Shown here: positions 1-13,700 of the stretch, in pieces
How the letters are laid out: each line of letters starts with the position of its first letter
How positions within the stretch are numbered: the stretch's first letter is position 1
Origin: Saccoglossus kowalevskii
Lineage: Eukaryota; Hemichordata; Enteropneusta; Harrimaniidae
Direction: 5' to 3'
DNA: 64,000 nt
Assembly: GCF_000003605.2 (NCBI RefSeq)
Contig: NW_003107589.1
Location: 467,032 to 531,031, forward strand
The notes under the pieces: generated by a model
What the model saw: only the letters and a program-made list of their open reading frames with translations
Told to the model about the DNA's origin: nothing
Databases searched by the model: none
Position numbers and translations under genes: made by a program

Positions 1-3000
1 CAGCAGTTATGTTTTATGTAGTATCCCTTAATTTTTACATAGAATTTGTATTGTATTTTGCAAATGATTCAATATCTTACTATCCAAACCATAGAAAACG
101 CAGTTAAGCTATATTGTACTCAGAATAGTATCCAAGAAGTGAGTATACGACAATATTTCGACCAGTTTCATGATATATATATTTATTTTAGGTCGACTTG
201 TCAAAATCGAATGGAACACTCGCCATTTGAGGTGCTGCTTATAATTATGCTAATTTTATTTAAAAGGCAATTCTGAGACACAGAAATAACTTCCAAGCAG
301 CAAAAACCATAATCAAATGTGATACAGCATCAGAAATTTGATACTTGCAATCGTGGTTAAGTGAAATAGGCCCTTGAAGTAGCATAAATCAATTATAGAT
401 ACATCGAAGGATGGGTCAAAGTCGCACCCATATTTTGGCAGATTTATTATTGCTATTGTTTAGTTAATGACACAATTGTAACTAAGTATCGGGAGGTGCA
501 ACATTTTGTACACATATATAAATGCTTGACTTTGACAGAAATGATCTATCTTCATGCCAATCATAAAATATGTAGTTTAGTGTATGTTCTATTTGTAAAC
601 GGTGGAAACAATTTCATGAAGGAAATGCAATACATTGCATGATTTAAACATACATTTCAATTCTGACAATTGAATTGTTCCAGCCTTTATTGCATTCGTT
701 GCTCATACGTCATATATCGTCATAGCTGTCGGTGACATTCACTTCATCGCGCACCCAATCTCATTAAACCAAGGGCCTTACGCAAAAGTGTTGGATCAGT
801 GATACATTCTCCTTTAACGATTTGTAGGATAATGTAAATGCAATGTAACTATACTAGTTGCACTCCCTGGGTTCCATGAGTAATTAGCTATTAGTAAGAA
901 GATAAAACACGTAATAAATATAAACACAAACTGGATAATACTTCATTATATCTATTTTTAATTTGTCGCCGATTTGGCACGTATTGAATAAATAGAGAAA
1001 GCCGTAAGTTATTAAAAGCGGCGTACATAGCAGTTGTAAGAAATATTAAACAGCGCCGCCACAGGCAAAGAACAATTGCTCGCGCTTCCACTCTCGATTG
1101 CTATAAAGGACGACAAAATACACGGGGTATGACACAACGCATTCGATTTTCGGACACGTACGCGAACATTATTTATGGTATACGTAATGGACGGTGAAAA
1201 ACCAAATTCGCATAATTTTAGTGTAAAATAGTACGTAATTCTTAAATGCTGGTCTTGAAAATCTTTATGAAATGCAGAAATAAACCAAATTCATCGTAAA
1301 ACACTTTGCTAAATCAAGCCTATCTTTCAAGTTATTTTATCTTGGCGTCGGTGGTATTAATATTGTTCAAAATCTGAGTTACCCGGGGAGTTGGTTGTTA
1401 ACAACGCATCATTAGCTTTAGTACAGCAACGGTATATTATTATTTTTTTTATCGTCGGTAAGATTATTTCGTCATCATCGAAATAAGTTTAAATATGCAC
1501 AGAACGGCAGCTACGATCTATTGATCGACTGGTCAAACTGTGACAATTTTATAATTGTCTCTTAAATCGTGGTCCGATACGGAATTATCATGACTGGTCT
1601 ATTCTGGGGCGTAGTCATTGCTATTAATTATTCATGAAATGCAGTGAAACAGTTCCAAAAGAGGGAAGTGAGCGTGCGCTTGTGCAAAAGACTCAACGCG
1701 TCAGGCCGCGTGTGCGTAATATGCATAGTAGAACAAGTCAGACCAAAAGCTGTCTTTCATATTAATTAGCAGCTTACATTAAAGCGGGAGGGTCGTCACC
1801 TGCGCACGCGCGGAAATTGAGTCCTTAGCGACGATAACAACACACGCTAAAAACGCAAAGGCTCATGGGTAAACGCTTGCTTGTAAACAATGATACGCTA
1901 TGGCCATCTAAGTACCTACATCAAAGAAACATAACAAACAGCATTACTTCTTTCAAATTACGGCTGAATCAGTGTCTTATATGTCTTATACGACATGAGA
2001 TCCCGTCGAAGCTAAATAAATATTAAATATCGTACGACTCTGCGCACTGTTCATGATTGCCAAAAATGATAATAAATTGCGACTTTTGCGAGAAAACTTT
2101 GAACATTGGAGCACAGCGTTCAAATCGACTACGTGGCGTCAACAACAATCACAACTATTTTTGCTTGCTTCCTTCATGTACGGAAATAGTGTTTGGTCGG
2201 TATTAACGTTAATATTGTTGTTGACTTTTCATGAGCCTCTCCACTCCATTTCGAATACGAAATTCAGAACGCGTACTGCATTGAGGATAAAATCTAACCC
2301 TCAAAATGAATTATTGCACAAGTGAAATCTACATGGAAACCATTATACAGTGAAATCATAGTATTATGTTATTTTAGAATTATCGCAGTATATGCTATTT
2401 TTAAAACAACCATGGCGTTTTGTTATTCCTTACGATAGTAGTATAATCCCCCAATGGAAATGTCGCAGCAAAGTGATATAAATAGATTTGGATAAACAGA
2501 TTTTGATTTTCATTCTATAACGAGAACTGTTGTAAATTTCCCGGAGTCGCAAAATATAGACTCACTAAATGACAGCCAACTCTATAATTTCTATGTCAAC
2601 AGAAGACATTTGCAAAGAAAGGCCTATGCAACATTATATGGTTGTTAAAATGTGCAAATATGAGTTTGACTGATTATGGTGCAGTGTGTAAACATATTAT
2701 TATTACAGTAATTAATCCGCAGTGCCTCAAATGAGAAACGTTGTCTTGTGATTACAACATTGTCATAAAACACGCTTGACACAGCCTTTCTTTTGTAGTC
2801 ACAATAACATCCAATTATATTTAAACATGGATATCTTATAAAGCAAGTTGGATAGTGTTGTTGTCGAAATTAACAGCTTTTTATACTATATACAAAATAT
2901 CGGTAAACCATCATCAATATACAAAACATAAAAGTCCACGAGCCCGTTTCCTTAAGCTTCTTTGCATGCTAGGTGTTTGTATTCACTGACTATGTATGTG

Positions 3001-6000
3001 CACAATCTATGATCAATCATAATTGATAGTAATTGATGAGTATTATATTATTCTAAGTGCATATACACATTAACGACATCCCACTCATCTAGGACAACAT
3101 GTTGGAACACTTCCAACATGCATGCGGTAGAAAAATCATTGTGTGTAGTCAATGATTATTTACGATATTATTTTTGCGATTTCACATCTTTATGATTTAG
3201 ATTCGTTGGCATTTTAAAAAAACACAATAAAGCAATTACTCGTACGTGTTCGTCAACTGCGATAAATTTTCGGAACTGACTAAGCTAAAAAAAACAATTC
3301 TAAAGTTATAATTAACTTGCAGACACATGGGAATAATCTGAAAGTAACTGAAACCCATATATATAATCTTAATTAAAATCATTAAATTAAGATGCATAAA
3401 TATAAATCACTTATGAGTTTGTAATCACACGTCCCATGCTCGTGAACGTTCTATGTACAACTGAAATACAAACGCCTTCAAGACATTTATCATGATAACG
3501 ATTTCTTCTTACTCGAGCTACCTCTTTATGTACATTCGATTGTTCGTAATTTCTGGGTATTATAATTGAAATAGAAGACTTCGCATTGCTCAATGTTGCG
3601 TGACAAGCTCAGAAAGAAGTGAGTTTTGATTGTGTCTCGTTAAATATTGCGCACATTCTTGCTTATCAGGCAATAATGAATAGTGCTTCGGTCATTATTC
3701 CCCCAATCTACCATGTTTACATTCCATCTCCTTAGACGAATAGTGTATACCACTTCAGGTCACATTCTCAAAATCTGAGTAACATATTGCCTAGACAAAA
3801 TAATCTGCCTATACCTTTCTACACTACACGAGAAAATAGCTTCCGATTATTACTCTTTAATATTAAATATCCCAGCTTGTGTTAATTATTAATAATAGCA
3901 CCGTGTCATGTTATCATTACAACCATACTATGTTAGTATCACAGTCTTACAATACACAATTAAACTTGCGGTGTAGCAGAGAATGCTAATGAGCGGTGTG
4001 AGTGTGTGCTCGTATGCTGTACACGTTCTCATTCATATGAAAACATGTGCCATAAATATCAAATAATCCCTCACACGTACATTTACATATAATCTGGATT
4101 ATATCCGACCATCGTTTCTTATTTGAAATGTCAAGTACAAAGCAAAATGTTCATAGAAATAAATTGTTTTTTTTTTACAATCATATTAAAAGTCCATATT
4201 GTTTCAATACATTTTCATTTATATAAATTTGCTGGCCTCGGTTTTTGCGTATCTGTATTGATTATTTACACCTGAAATAAATCAATTTCATTTTCACTCA
4301 CATAAAGGTAACATTCCGTGTGGGCTTTTCGGAGGCATGGCTATGACTGAAATTGCACTCAAAACGTTTTAAGTAGTGATTTTTCATCAAAGAAACCGTT
4401 GCGTGTGTTTGCGTTTGAACGACAATTCTACGCGCATTGGCCTCGTCCATATTTAGAAATGTAATTCTAAGCAAGCTATCCTAGTGAGGGCTTTATTGCT
4501 AATTAAACATCGGGCACATTAACGAGTAGTGTTAGTGGATGTGTCCATGGCATATGTTCCTCCTTCCTTGAAAAATACTGTCTCAATTTATACATCAATT
4601 GATGGTTCATTCCATTATATATTACATATATTACATTTACTCTTATAATGAAAACACTTATCCATAAATGTAATTATGTTTTAGCAGTTATAATTTCAAT
4701 CTGAGTATAGTGATCAGCAAGTCTGACTCTTAATACTGTCAAAATTGCTGCAATAATGTTATAATAACGAAAGCTTGTTGGTCGAAACAGAACATTTGTT
4801 AAAATGCAATGTACAATAATTTGTAGATTACAATACTGTTTTTTAATACTGCATTTTGATGGGCATACACTGAATGACTTTTAAAAGTGACAGTGATAGT
4901 TTTAATATGCATAATATCAATGGTCTGCTATGCTGGGATCAGCCTTTGAATACATTTATATTTTAGTATAGTTTGAACGAGTCAATCGAATTGTAACCAT
5001 ACACCATGTTTGCCTAAACACGTTTATAGAGTACGTAACCAAGTTCTGTCGTTTTTGTTTTTTGCAGAAATAAATTTATTTGTTACGATTGAAATGTATG
5101 ATGATATTCTTGACCTAATTGGTTTACTTTATCCCCGGTTGCTTTACAATTCCTTTTCTTATACATGTCATATCGTCATGGCAACGATTGATATCGAATC
5201 CAAGGAGCACCTGGCATATATACATTAATCAGCAGCGACATCTGTATGAATCAATAGAAGAAAGTCTGCTTATCAAACGATTCAATGTACTCTACAGCAG
5301 TAGTGGGAAGTACCCGCATAGCGCCCGCTAAAAGTGATACATTATATTTATTTTACATTAATGCAGCTGTTACCGTAGTGATTGAGATGTTATTCAAAAA
5401 ACGCCCTGACAAATTTTACTTTGCTGCAAATCGAATAATAGTCAACTATTTCATATAGTACGATTAGAGTTTTTTTAGAATTATCCACCTTCGATATCTT
5501 AGATAGATCTTAGATTGATATTAATTTGGATGTTGCGATTTGTATTTGCCAGTGAACAGTTTCACTGCTCAATTCAATTTATTTCTTCCAGTAGTTAAAA
5601 ATTAAATTGAACATGACAACTTTATCTGAAAATTAATGTCGATTATTGCAGAAACTATTTCAGTGCTGAACCAGTCTATTGTGAGAGGACATAGGGAATT
5701 CGTTCATTCTCCAATATGACGAGGTGATTACAAGGATATTGCAAATTATGTACAAAGACATTTAATCTAGGTCTGTCCAAAGTTTATATTTTACGGTGTC
5801 TCTGTAATAATTCTATTATTATACTTCTGCCGGATCTAAAACTCATGGTGGAGGTCCAGAACTGGGATAGTGCATGATTACAAATATTGTAAACCTTTTG
5901 TTTTGAACTTCGTTTTCAAATATGTTAACCGTCTTGGAGATGACGCGCAAGCTTTTCATATTTGAAATTCTTAATTCCCAGTGAGGTAGATGCAATTACA

Positions 6001-6332
6001 TCGTGCAATGACGCGAAATAACGGCATGCTATATCTCTTAGAACTTTGGTGAAAATTGTAATGATGGTCGTCATGTCATGGTAGTAATTGCTATTTCTAA
6101 CAGTTTAACGGTTTAGCGTTCGATAATCATCCCACAATTCATATGTGATAATCGCTTTACTATGTGATACAATTCTCGTTTTACTCACGTGATATTCTTT
6201 ATATATCTCGAAAATACAGATTATGCGAATGAACATTTATCATGTGCGATTCCTTTATAAGACTGAGACTGAATCGTTGCTTTGCCCCGTAATAATAAAA
6301 TGTGACTACGAGTGATGGAAACAGACGCCGCA
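1..6332. other. Non-coding AT-rich stretch
   Basis: No gene is supported here. Open frames are short, lack family motifs and are not flanked by convincing splice signals. The longest with a true ATG is 90 codons at 2053-2325; it has one hydrophobic stretch but nothing I recognise. The only structured site I noticed is the short perfect inverted repeat at 3098-3120, listed separately. It most likely represents intergenic DNA upstream of receptor A. Confidence 0.6.
3098..3120. repeat. Short perfect inverted repeat
   Basis: Ten-base arms, CATGTTGGAA and its exact reverse complement, are separated by three bases. It could form a small cruciform or be a dyad binding site. A stem this size is only modestly unlikely by chance in 64 kb, and nothing nearby indicates a function. 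Confidence 0.5.
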
Positions 6333-6476
6333 CTCAGCGCATTTTGGTAAAGTAGTTACGTAGTAATATTACTCCGTTCGTTTTACGCGACATTAAGTAT
6401 ATACGTACACACTCAACGTCAAATAAAACGAACGTGGTAATATTACTACCTGACTACATTATCCGAATGCGCTGAG
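6333..6476. mobile_element. Foldback/MITE-like hairpin element
   Basis: About 144 bp that is almost entirely an imperfect inverted repeat. The left arm starts CTCAGCGCATT at 6333 and the right arm ends AATGCGCTGAG at 6476. Inside the arms GTAGTAATATTAC and CGTTCGTTTTA recur in inverted orientation, giving ~60-bp arms around a ~25-bp centre. It has no coding capacity. This architecture fits a non-autonomous foldback or MITE, but I see no clear target-site duplication, so the family is unassigned. Transcribed, it would fold into a long hairpin. Confidence 0.65.
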
Positions 6477-7877
6477 AATTGTTGCTTTTCTTGATGTATG
6501 CCATATCACTCACAATTACTTCTTCTTGGTAACATTCCCAACTGCGTTAAGTTGTATTCAAATCAAAATGTTTTTAAATACAATGTTTACTTTTGTTATG
6601 ATATGTTTCTACATTCGAATATACTGGCTTGAAGTAAAACATGTCACACAGTGTTTGTTCAGTTGTCGTACGTCTGGATGTAACTAACATTAGCTATGCA
6701 AACTATAGTTGACGTCTATGATTGTGTACGTATATAGCATTAATACCAGTTCAGTGTCATTACTAGATATATATTATATGTGGAACAAGCGGGGAAACAA
6801 CTGCAGTGTTTTGTATGTCTAAATACTAAAACCTTTTAAAATTCCCACAAAACATATGTTTTTTTTCCTTCGGTGCTTAAGTCCATGGCCACCTCTATCT
6901 CAATCCACATATCGATATACACGTCAATCACGACTTCGCTAAAATGTCCGTGTAGGTTGTCAATATCCTACTCCAAACTACCCGATGCAGGATGTGCTTG
7001 AGTTTGAAGATTTCTTTACTTTACAAACTGTCTACTTTCTTATGTCACATGCGTTTACAACTATCATATATTATACCGGTTAGCGAGTTGATCCGTGTAG
7101 TTCTAAACATCTGTCTGGTGAATTCAGCACCTTGTTTTTTATCGGCATTTTACAGGTTTAGTAGTGAGTGTTTTGTGAGCGCTTAGCACAGTTGCGCCTT
7201 GAGCAGACCATGTTTTATGTACCCCAGGGAATTGTAGATGGAATTTAATCATTTCGCACAGTGACCTGCGATAATAATTTACATTGCATATGATCAGTTG
7301 TCTGAATATATGGCGATATATAAATATCCACAATTTTGTCCTTCTTCTTTATAATTTTACAAAAAAAAAAAATAAAAAAAATTATACGTTTTAATTAAAT
7401 ATTTCCCTGGGGAAGTACAATAAAGACAACAACTCATTAGTAATATTACTTTACGGCAAATACGACATCATCGTAATTTGTAATTACCAAATGTTCTCGT
7501 GTGACCGAGTTAGTGGGCGTTTGAAGAGTCCTTCACCCATTTGTAAACCTTATATATGGTGCCTGTCTACAGTAATGATACCAATCATCGCAAGTGCCTC
7601 CCATTGACAACATCATTTCAGATTAAATATCGGGCCAAGGACAGTTGCTGTAAATGTTTTTTTAATAATCCATTTACGGAATATGTAACGTTGCGTCCAC
7701 ATTCAATATTACCATCTCATCTTTCTTCCCAGAAAAGATGTTACCTATTAGGAACTACTTATGAAACCACAAATCAAAAGACTACAGGCGCCTTTTGTTG
7801 GAATAATAGAATATTGTATTTATATACGCAATTCATATATAATCTTTAAATGATTATTAATTAAATAACATTTGTGA
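6477..7877. other. Non-coding stretch between two hairpin elements
   Basis: Only short frames with no recognisable product. It contains an A-rich run at about 7361-7382. I see no gene, RNA or clear regulatory site. Confidence 0.5.
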
Positions 7878-7993
7878 GGGTAATATCATGATTTGTTGTC
7901 TGCCCAAGGGTTGGTGGTCTTCGGCTCTGACATCACTAATAGTATGGTGATGACCAACAGCTCGAAGAGAAACAACAAATCGTGATATTGCCC
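7878..7993. mobile_element. Inverted-repeat (MITE-like) element, about 116 bp
   Basis: The arms at 7878-7899 and 7972-7993 are 22 bp long and match as inverted repeats at all but two positions (GGGTAATATCATGATTTGTT against the complement of AACAAATCGTGATATTGCCC). Interior blocks around TTGGTGGTCTTCGG and CTCGAAGAG also pair partly, so the whole unit folds back. No open frame is present. It is probably a small non-autonomous element or the remains of a hairpin repeat; I found no second copy in the window. Confidence 0.55.
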
Positions 7994-9736
7994 GAATGAC
8001 CATGTGTTGTTTATTTTATCACATCGAGCAAACATTCATCATGCACACATAGATCTAACCATACACCACTCACACCCACTCTCCCACAAAATAACAACAC
8101 TTATATTTGAAGCATGCAATATTTTATTTTATGTATTATAACAAGTTTCACATTACTCACTAGCATACATACATTGTTTACTGGAAAAAAAACTGCTAAA
8201 TACACATAGTAATACACATACACGCCTTTGCCGTACATTTTTGCTTCATATAACAAATACCCTAAACATCAAAACAGAGTATCTTACTTTCTATTCATTC
8301 CGGCACGTTCGCTGTCTATTTCGAATGGTTAAAGTTCGTTCAAAACCTTAAAATCAACCCCGAAAGCAACAACGGCCGAGCAGTTGACTGTATATTTGTG
8401 TAACATTCATATATTTGATTGAAGTGACGCAGTTGAAAATTCGTATCAGGATAAGCATTGTGATTTAGATGGCGACTGGAACACATAATGTGGTAATGTA
8501 CCATTCAATATTACTATTTATTATACATAATGAGAAATAGTATGCCTGAATTAAAAATACACACTCAGAACATTCCGTTTTAGAATAAAAACGTACTTTT
8601 TTGACTTGATGGTATTCTTAAAAAAAATACTTTCATTTGGATCCAGATTAGTAAATTGAATTGAATATCAAACATAAACACCATATATAATGCAGTCACA
8701 ATATTATTGCAAGTGTTGTTTCCATAGCAACGGTTCTATCATATGTGTGTTCATCTTGAAGGCATGGTTAAATATTTTCTCCTGAGTTTGTATTGTCTTT
8801 CCAATGTATTATTGAAAGCTTCTTAAATGAACTTAATTGAAATATTGTAGGGAATATTTTGTTATGGAACATATGAATATTTTCGCCGCAGTCGATATGA
8901 ACTGTTGTACTGACGGTATGATACGCCGTCTAAATCGCCGAAAGAATATTCTTCATGAATTTAAACTATATCGCATCTGTATTTTAAATGAATTTATTCA
9001 GGTTTGTCAAGTTTGTTACTATGGCGTTTCAGTGATACAACAGTACACTACATATTTTTTGATATTCGTTTTCTTCAAGCAAACGAATCATACTCAAGAT
9101 AAAGATGTAAATACGAACAGGAGAAGGTGGTCACATGAGAATCACTGTTATTCAGAAACTTTTTACTGTGACATGTTTCAGATTTCCGGGGTGTTTCTCG
9201 GGAATGTTGTTCGTTCAATACATGGCATAGTTACTAATTTGCTCGGCATACACTCATTAATTTGTATTCAGACACGTTACACCCAACAAATAGTAGCATT
9301 CTCGAATCTAGATTGGTACTAGTGTTTCTGAAGTCGACAGACAATGATATAAAACAAACACTGAAGTAAACAGACCACACACAACCATGCGATAGTTATG
9401 CAACACCGTCAAGTTGTATAGGATCACCACGCAATGAGTCAGTTTGATAAAATACAATACATTTAAATCGTGTAACTATATAAAACCTGAACATTTCACA
9501 GTTACGAAAACAAAGAACATATGGATGATTTGTCATGAAATTTTTAAATTTTCAAATTCAAATTAGCGTTTATGTAAATTAGTTATGGAATTTATGAAAC
9601 CACTTTAACAGCAGCTCTAAAATCAAATATTTATCCTTAAAAAATGTTTTTAATAAACATCGCAAGCGTAGACGTTAAGATTTTTGTGAAATTGTGCACT
9701 GGGAAAAAACTTTGGACCTTTGATACGGAAATTGTC
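7994..9736. other. Non-coding stretch
   Basis: This contains the longest unexplained open frame of the left half (8837-9322, + strand). That frame begins at a TTG, has cysteine/tyrosine-rich AT-biased composition and no domain I recognise, so I treat it as chance. Nothing else is supported. Confidence 0.5.
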
Positions 9737-9900
9737 AATGAAGTGTTACTGTTGAACATGACAAGTTGTGATCTCAAAACTTGTCATCGTCGAGATTCAC
9801 AGCCCCCCCCCCCCATTAATGAAATGTTACTGTTGAACTTGACAAGTTGAAATCTCAAAACTTGTCATGGATCTCGACAATCGTCAAGATCCATAGCCCC
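9737..9900. repeat. Two-copy ~81-bp tandem repeat with internal hairpin and poly-C
   Basis: Unit 1 starts at 9737 and unit 2 at 9818. Both carry GTTACTGTTGAAC followed by ACAAGTTG, a short spacer, CTCAAAACTTGTCAT, then an AGATTCA/AGATCCA-AGCCCC segment. Within each unit GACAAGTT and AACTTGTC face each other as a hairpin. A run of 12 C (9803-9814) separates the copies. It looks like a small tandem duplication of a hairpin-bearing unit. Function unknown. Confidence 0.75.
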
Positions 9901-10399
9901 TCCTAACAATATAAACGTAATCTAATCATGAATGTAGTCTTCTTCTTTAGACTGGCAATGACACAGACCGCTGTATAAATAATCTGGTTCTATAATCTTG
10001 TGTAGACTTGGACGTTGCACCGTACCAGTAGACATCAATTGGCTGCTTATTGCAAGGTCAAATGACACGGAATTGTACACACAGAGTTCAACCTCTAACC
10101 AAACACCCCAGCTTTAGATTGCAGGCACAATCTGGAACAAGTTCGATTCCTAATCTTAAATAGATTAGGCAACAATGCATTCAAAATAATTGCGCCAATT
10201 TTCCGTACTCACCATACCACGCACAATGAATAGTCTCACTTGCTAACCATTCGTTAGGCACGTGTTGACCCGCTACATTTATAGCGTTTCGTTTCATCGG
10301 TACACTTTTACTCTCGATCTTCACAAAATTACCATGTTTAATAATAACTGATCTTCGTTGTGATGTAGACCTAGCAACTAAGTTGTAAATACACACGCA

Positions 10400-10770
10400 A
10401 CACTGGGAGATTAATAAATTCGGTTAGGGGGCGCGTTCCTATTGACGTGGTCGAAGTAGACCTCCGGTGGGCTGGGTTTGTCAATTGATTTGAGCTGATA
10501 GTGGGGCGAGCGCCTGCCGCACCTCCCCCTAAATCCGCAAAGCGACAATGCAAATATGTACTCATCAGTTAGGCTACTGGAGTTCACAGATTGGCTCAGC
10601 ACTTTGTGTGCACGACATGTAACTTACACGATGTTACAACAGATGTATTAATCTTCGTAGTCTACCCCGGCGGAATCTAAACTTCGACTCGTTCGGATAA
10701 TAAACTGAATTCAACGGCCTGCCCAGGACCTGTATTGCACACACGTTGTGTGGGGTCGATCGCTGCGTTA
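10400..10770. other. GC- and CpG-richer patch
   Basis: Local G+C and CpG density rise well above the surrounding AT-rich DNA, with stretches such as GGGGCGAGCGCCTGCCGCAC and CCCCGGCGG. Short overlapping frames exist on the minus strand but none has a recognisable product. It may be a promoter-like patch, an unrecognised 5' exon or an old repeat; I cannot tell which. Confidence 0.35.
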
Positions 10771-13700
10771 AGGTCACGTTTCACACATAATCTTATTGTG
10801 AATAGTAACTATCAAAAATCGCTCTGCAAATGAAGAAAACTTTACGTTTATATACACTTAATCCATATAAACCTTGATTTAGTGCCGAGGGAAATTGTAT
10901 TGGCAGATGACGATCAACCCGGCATATTATTCTAAATCGTAATTGGCTAGTTATTTACGCTGACATCATAGTCTTGCATGCTATAATGACTTGCAACTTG
11001 ATGACAGGATTCCGATTGCCTTTATAGTAAAAGGCAAGATATTGAAGTTTGTTTGCATGTAATCAAAACCTCGTGGCCTAACTCGGTGACCATGGCAAGT
11101 TAACACACGTGTAATTGTTATACACTCTATTGCATTCATCTTGCATTGTAATTAGCATATGTGAAATCAAGTTGAAAATCGTCAGAGAAAATCGAAGACC
11201 TCACCAACAGTCTCTTATACGGGAGTAGAAGAAATAATCAAGTATCTTGTACATACTATGTAGTGATCTGATCCGTAATTCGCGTTCCATACGTAGAAAT
11301 GAGTTTTAGAGTGTTTATGTTCTTTAACAAAAGACATAATGAAATCAAATTACTGTTAGTTAAGTAGTAAAACGAATTATGCCGAGGTGCGTGATGAGTT
11401 TAACGTTGTATTCGTGAAATCATTTCTTCAATGACAACCCTGTTGTCTTCCTAGTGTCTAATCGCATAATTGAGAATGGCAATTGTCTAAAATCAGGATA
11501 GTCTGCGTGTTTAAACTCTATAATACTATTATCTGGGATGTATGTTGACAATATAATGCTCTTTTTGCATACATAACTGTATTAAAACACAAACATAATA
11601 TATTACCGATAACGTATTTTTCTTCAACAAATACGTGTGATCACTAGTCACACTTTTGCATATTCACAAATATTGGTCGAATACCGTCATGCGTATAACC
11701 ACGTCCTTTGACGCAAGCCTTGAAACATATGTAGTATAACTCAATACCCACGTCCCATCCTCTTTACGATGATTACGAGTCTATAAAACAAATAACATAC
11801 GCGCTAGTAATGGTGCATAACATATGGTACATGAGTGAGTGCGAAAGTGTTAAAATGAGAGTTGTATCTTCTTATTTTTGCCAATTATTTTAAAAACGTG
11901 TCTTTATTAAAATCGATGGTAAAGTCACCATCGAAGAACATGCACAATATGTGTCGGCTAGAGTGTCCATGCCATCGTCTGAAATGTATAATCAACATAA
12001 AACAGTTCAAGTGATGTCATGCAATGTCTAGTCATTCCATGGGTGAATGGAAATGGTAATCGCCACTCAAGTACATTACAGTTCGCGCTTGTGCAATTTC
12101 CCTCGAGATTAAGGAAATTTACATTTTTGACTGCGAAGGCCATACATTACTCACGGAACAATACCTTTGTAATATATTTATGTGCAAGTTTGTGGGCAAA
12201 TAGAACTCAAATAGAATGTTTTTATCTATTATATTTTTAGTTTTGTTTTACTGTCGCTGCTTGTTTACTCGGATCTGGTTTAACTCTAGGCTATTTTTGG
12301 TATTTTGAAGAAAACAAATGTTTGACATTATAGATTAGACCTTGCTTACATTACTATACCATCTAACATTTAACATGTTACATTCACTCTTTTTAATAAC
12401 AACAACGTTTTGGAAAATATTGTGTTCGTTTGTGTGTGGCGACCAATTGTTCAACGGTGATAGTAGTTTACAATAGTAATATCCCGCAGTGACTACTTTG
12501 TAATAAAAATATAATATATTATAATAAATCGTATATTTACTGAAGCGAGCATTTAAAGAGTGAATTATTGTGTATTCTCGAACTCAATATGACCATCTTA
12601 TTGCAGACCAACTACCTTGTTAAGCTTTGTTCATTATTCAAGACCTATTTTGTTTATTTCCCTTGTGAAAAATCCTTTATAATTGTATTTGTATTTATTA
12701 CGTATTTTCCCTATAACATAGGAAATTAAATAAAATAGAACTAGGTTTTTATTCCCAGAGTGGGCACTGAACTATTAGTCATCCGGTATAAAGCAATTGC
12801 TAAGTATTTTCCTAGCAGGGTTTTCATTTTTGTAATGTCATTACAATTCTTTACTTTGTTATTGGCTATTTTAGTGGCCCAGTGAATCACCCCCCTTTTC
12901 AAGCTAACTAAGAAGCCATACTCGACAACTCATACATTTGGTTTAAACCAGACCTTAATAAAGGAGCTGACTCTAACCAGTAATGTAGTGTATTGTTGGC
13001 CTTAAGGTAGAATAAGCTTTTTAATATGATCAGTTTTTTCCGAATTTGAATAACGAGTATTTTTTATTGAAATAGCGGAAACATTAGCAGACAATGGGCA
13101 TTATTTTGTTTGAGTTATGTTACTTTTGTTAGACACACAGCTTCGAATGCTTAGGTAAATCTGTAAACCCGCTGTCTTGGCAATTAACCAAAGTTAAATA
13201 AATGCAAGGCTTTATATAAAATGAACCTATGTCTTATGTTTAGATCTATGTTTCCGCTTCCATTTTAATCAAAATCAATAAATGTTAAGGTATACAAAAT
13301 TGTTCTTCATAATCTATTTAATATACAAATATTTTCAGTTGAAATGATTATTTTCAAGTAGAAAGGATTATACTCGAATTGATCATCAAGAACTTCACGT
13401 TTGGTCTTGTTCCTGTGTGCATTAATTCAACTTCATAAAGTAAGTTAATCTAACATTACATTCAATTGAAATTACAATAATGTATGAACAGTATCAACCT
13501 ACTTGAATCAAATGTGGTTTTGAAAGTCAATTGTAAAACTCTACCTATGTACCAAAGACAAAAGCAATATTCCTTGAGAAGCTAACGCCTACTGACATAG
13601 ACAATTTAATGCAAATGTCAGGTCTTATGCTAGCGATCCACCAGGTTTGTAACACTACGAGTTCTTTGCCGATTATCTCCCAATGAAAAGAATTTATGTA

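Noticed and set aside
2053-2325. 90-codon ATG frame with a hydrophobic segment
   Set aside because: No family resemblance and no supporting gene signals; probably chance.
8837-9322. Longest unexplained open frame of the left part (161 codons, +)
   Set aside because: It begins at TTG, has no recognised motif or splice context, and its composition follows the AT-rich background. Frames of this length are expected occasionally in 64 kb.
11914-11933. Small hairpin CGATGGT/ACCATCG
   Set aside because: Seven-to-eight-base stems are common by chance at this window size.
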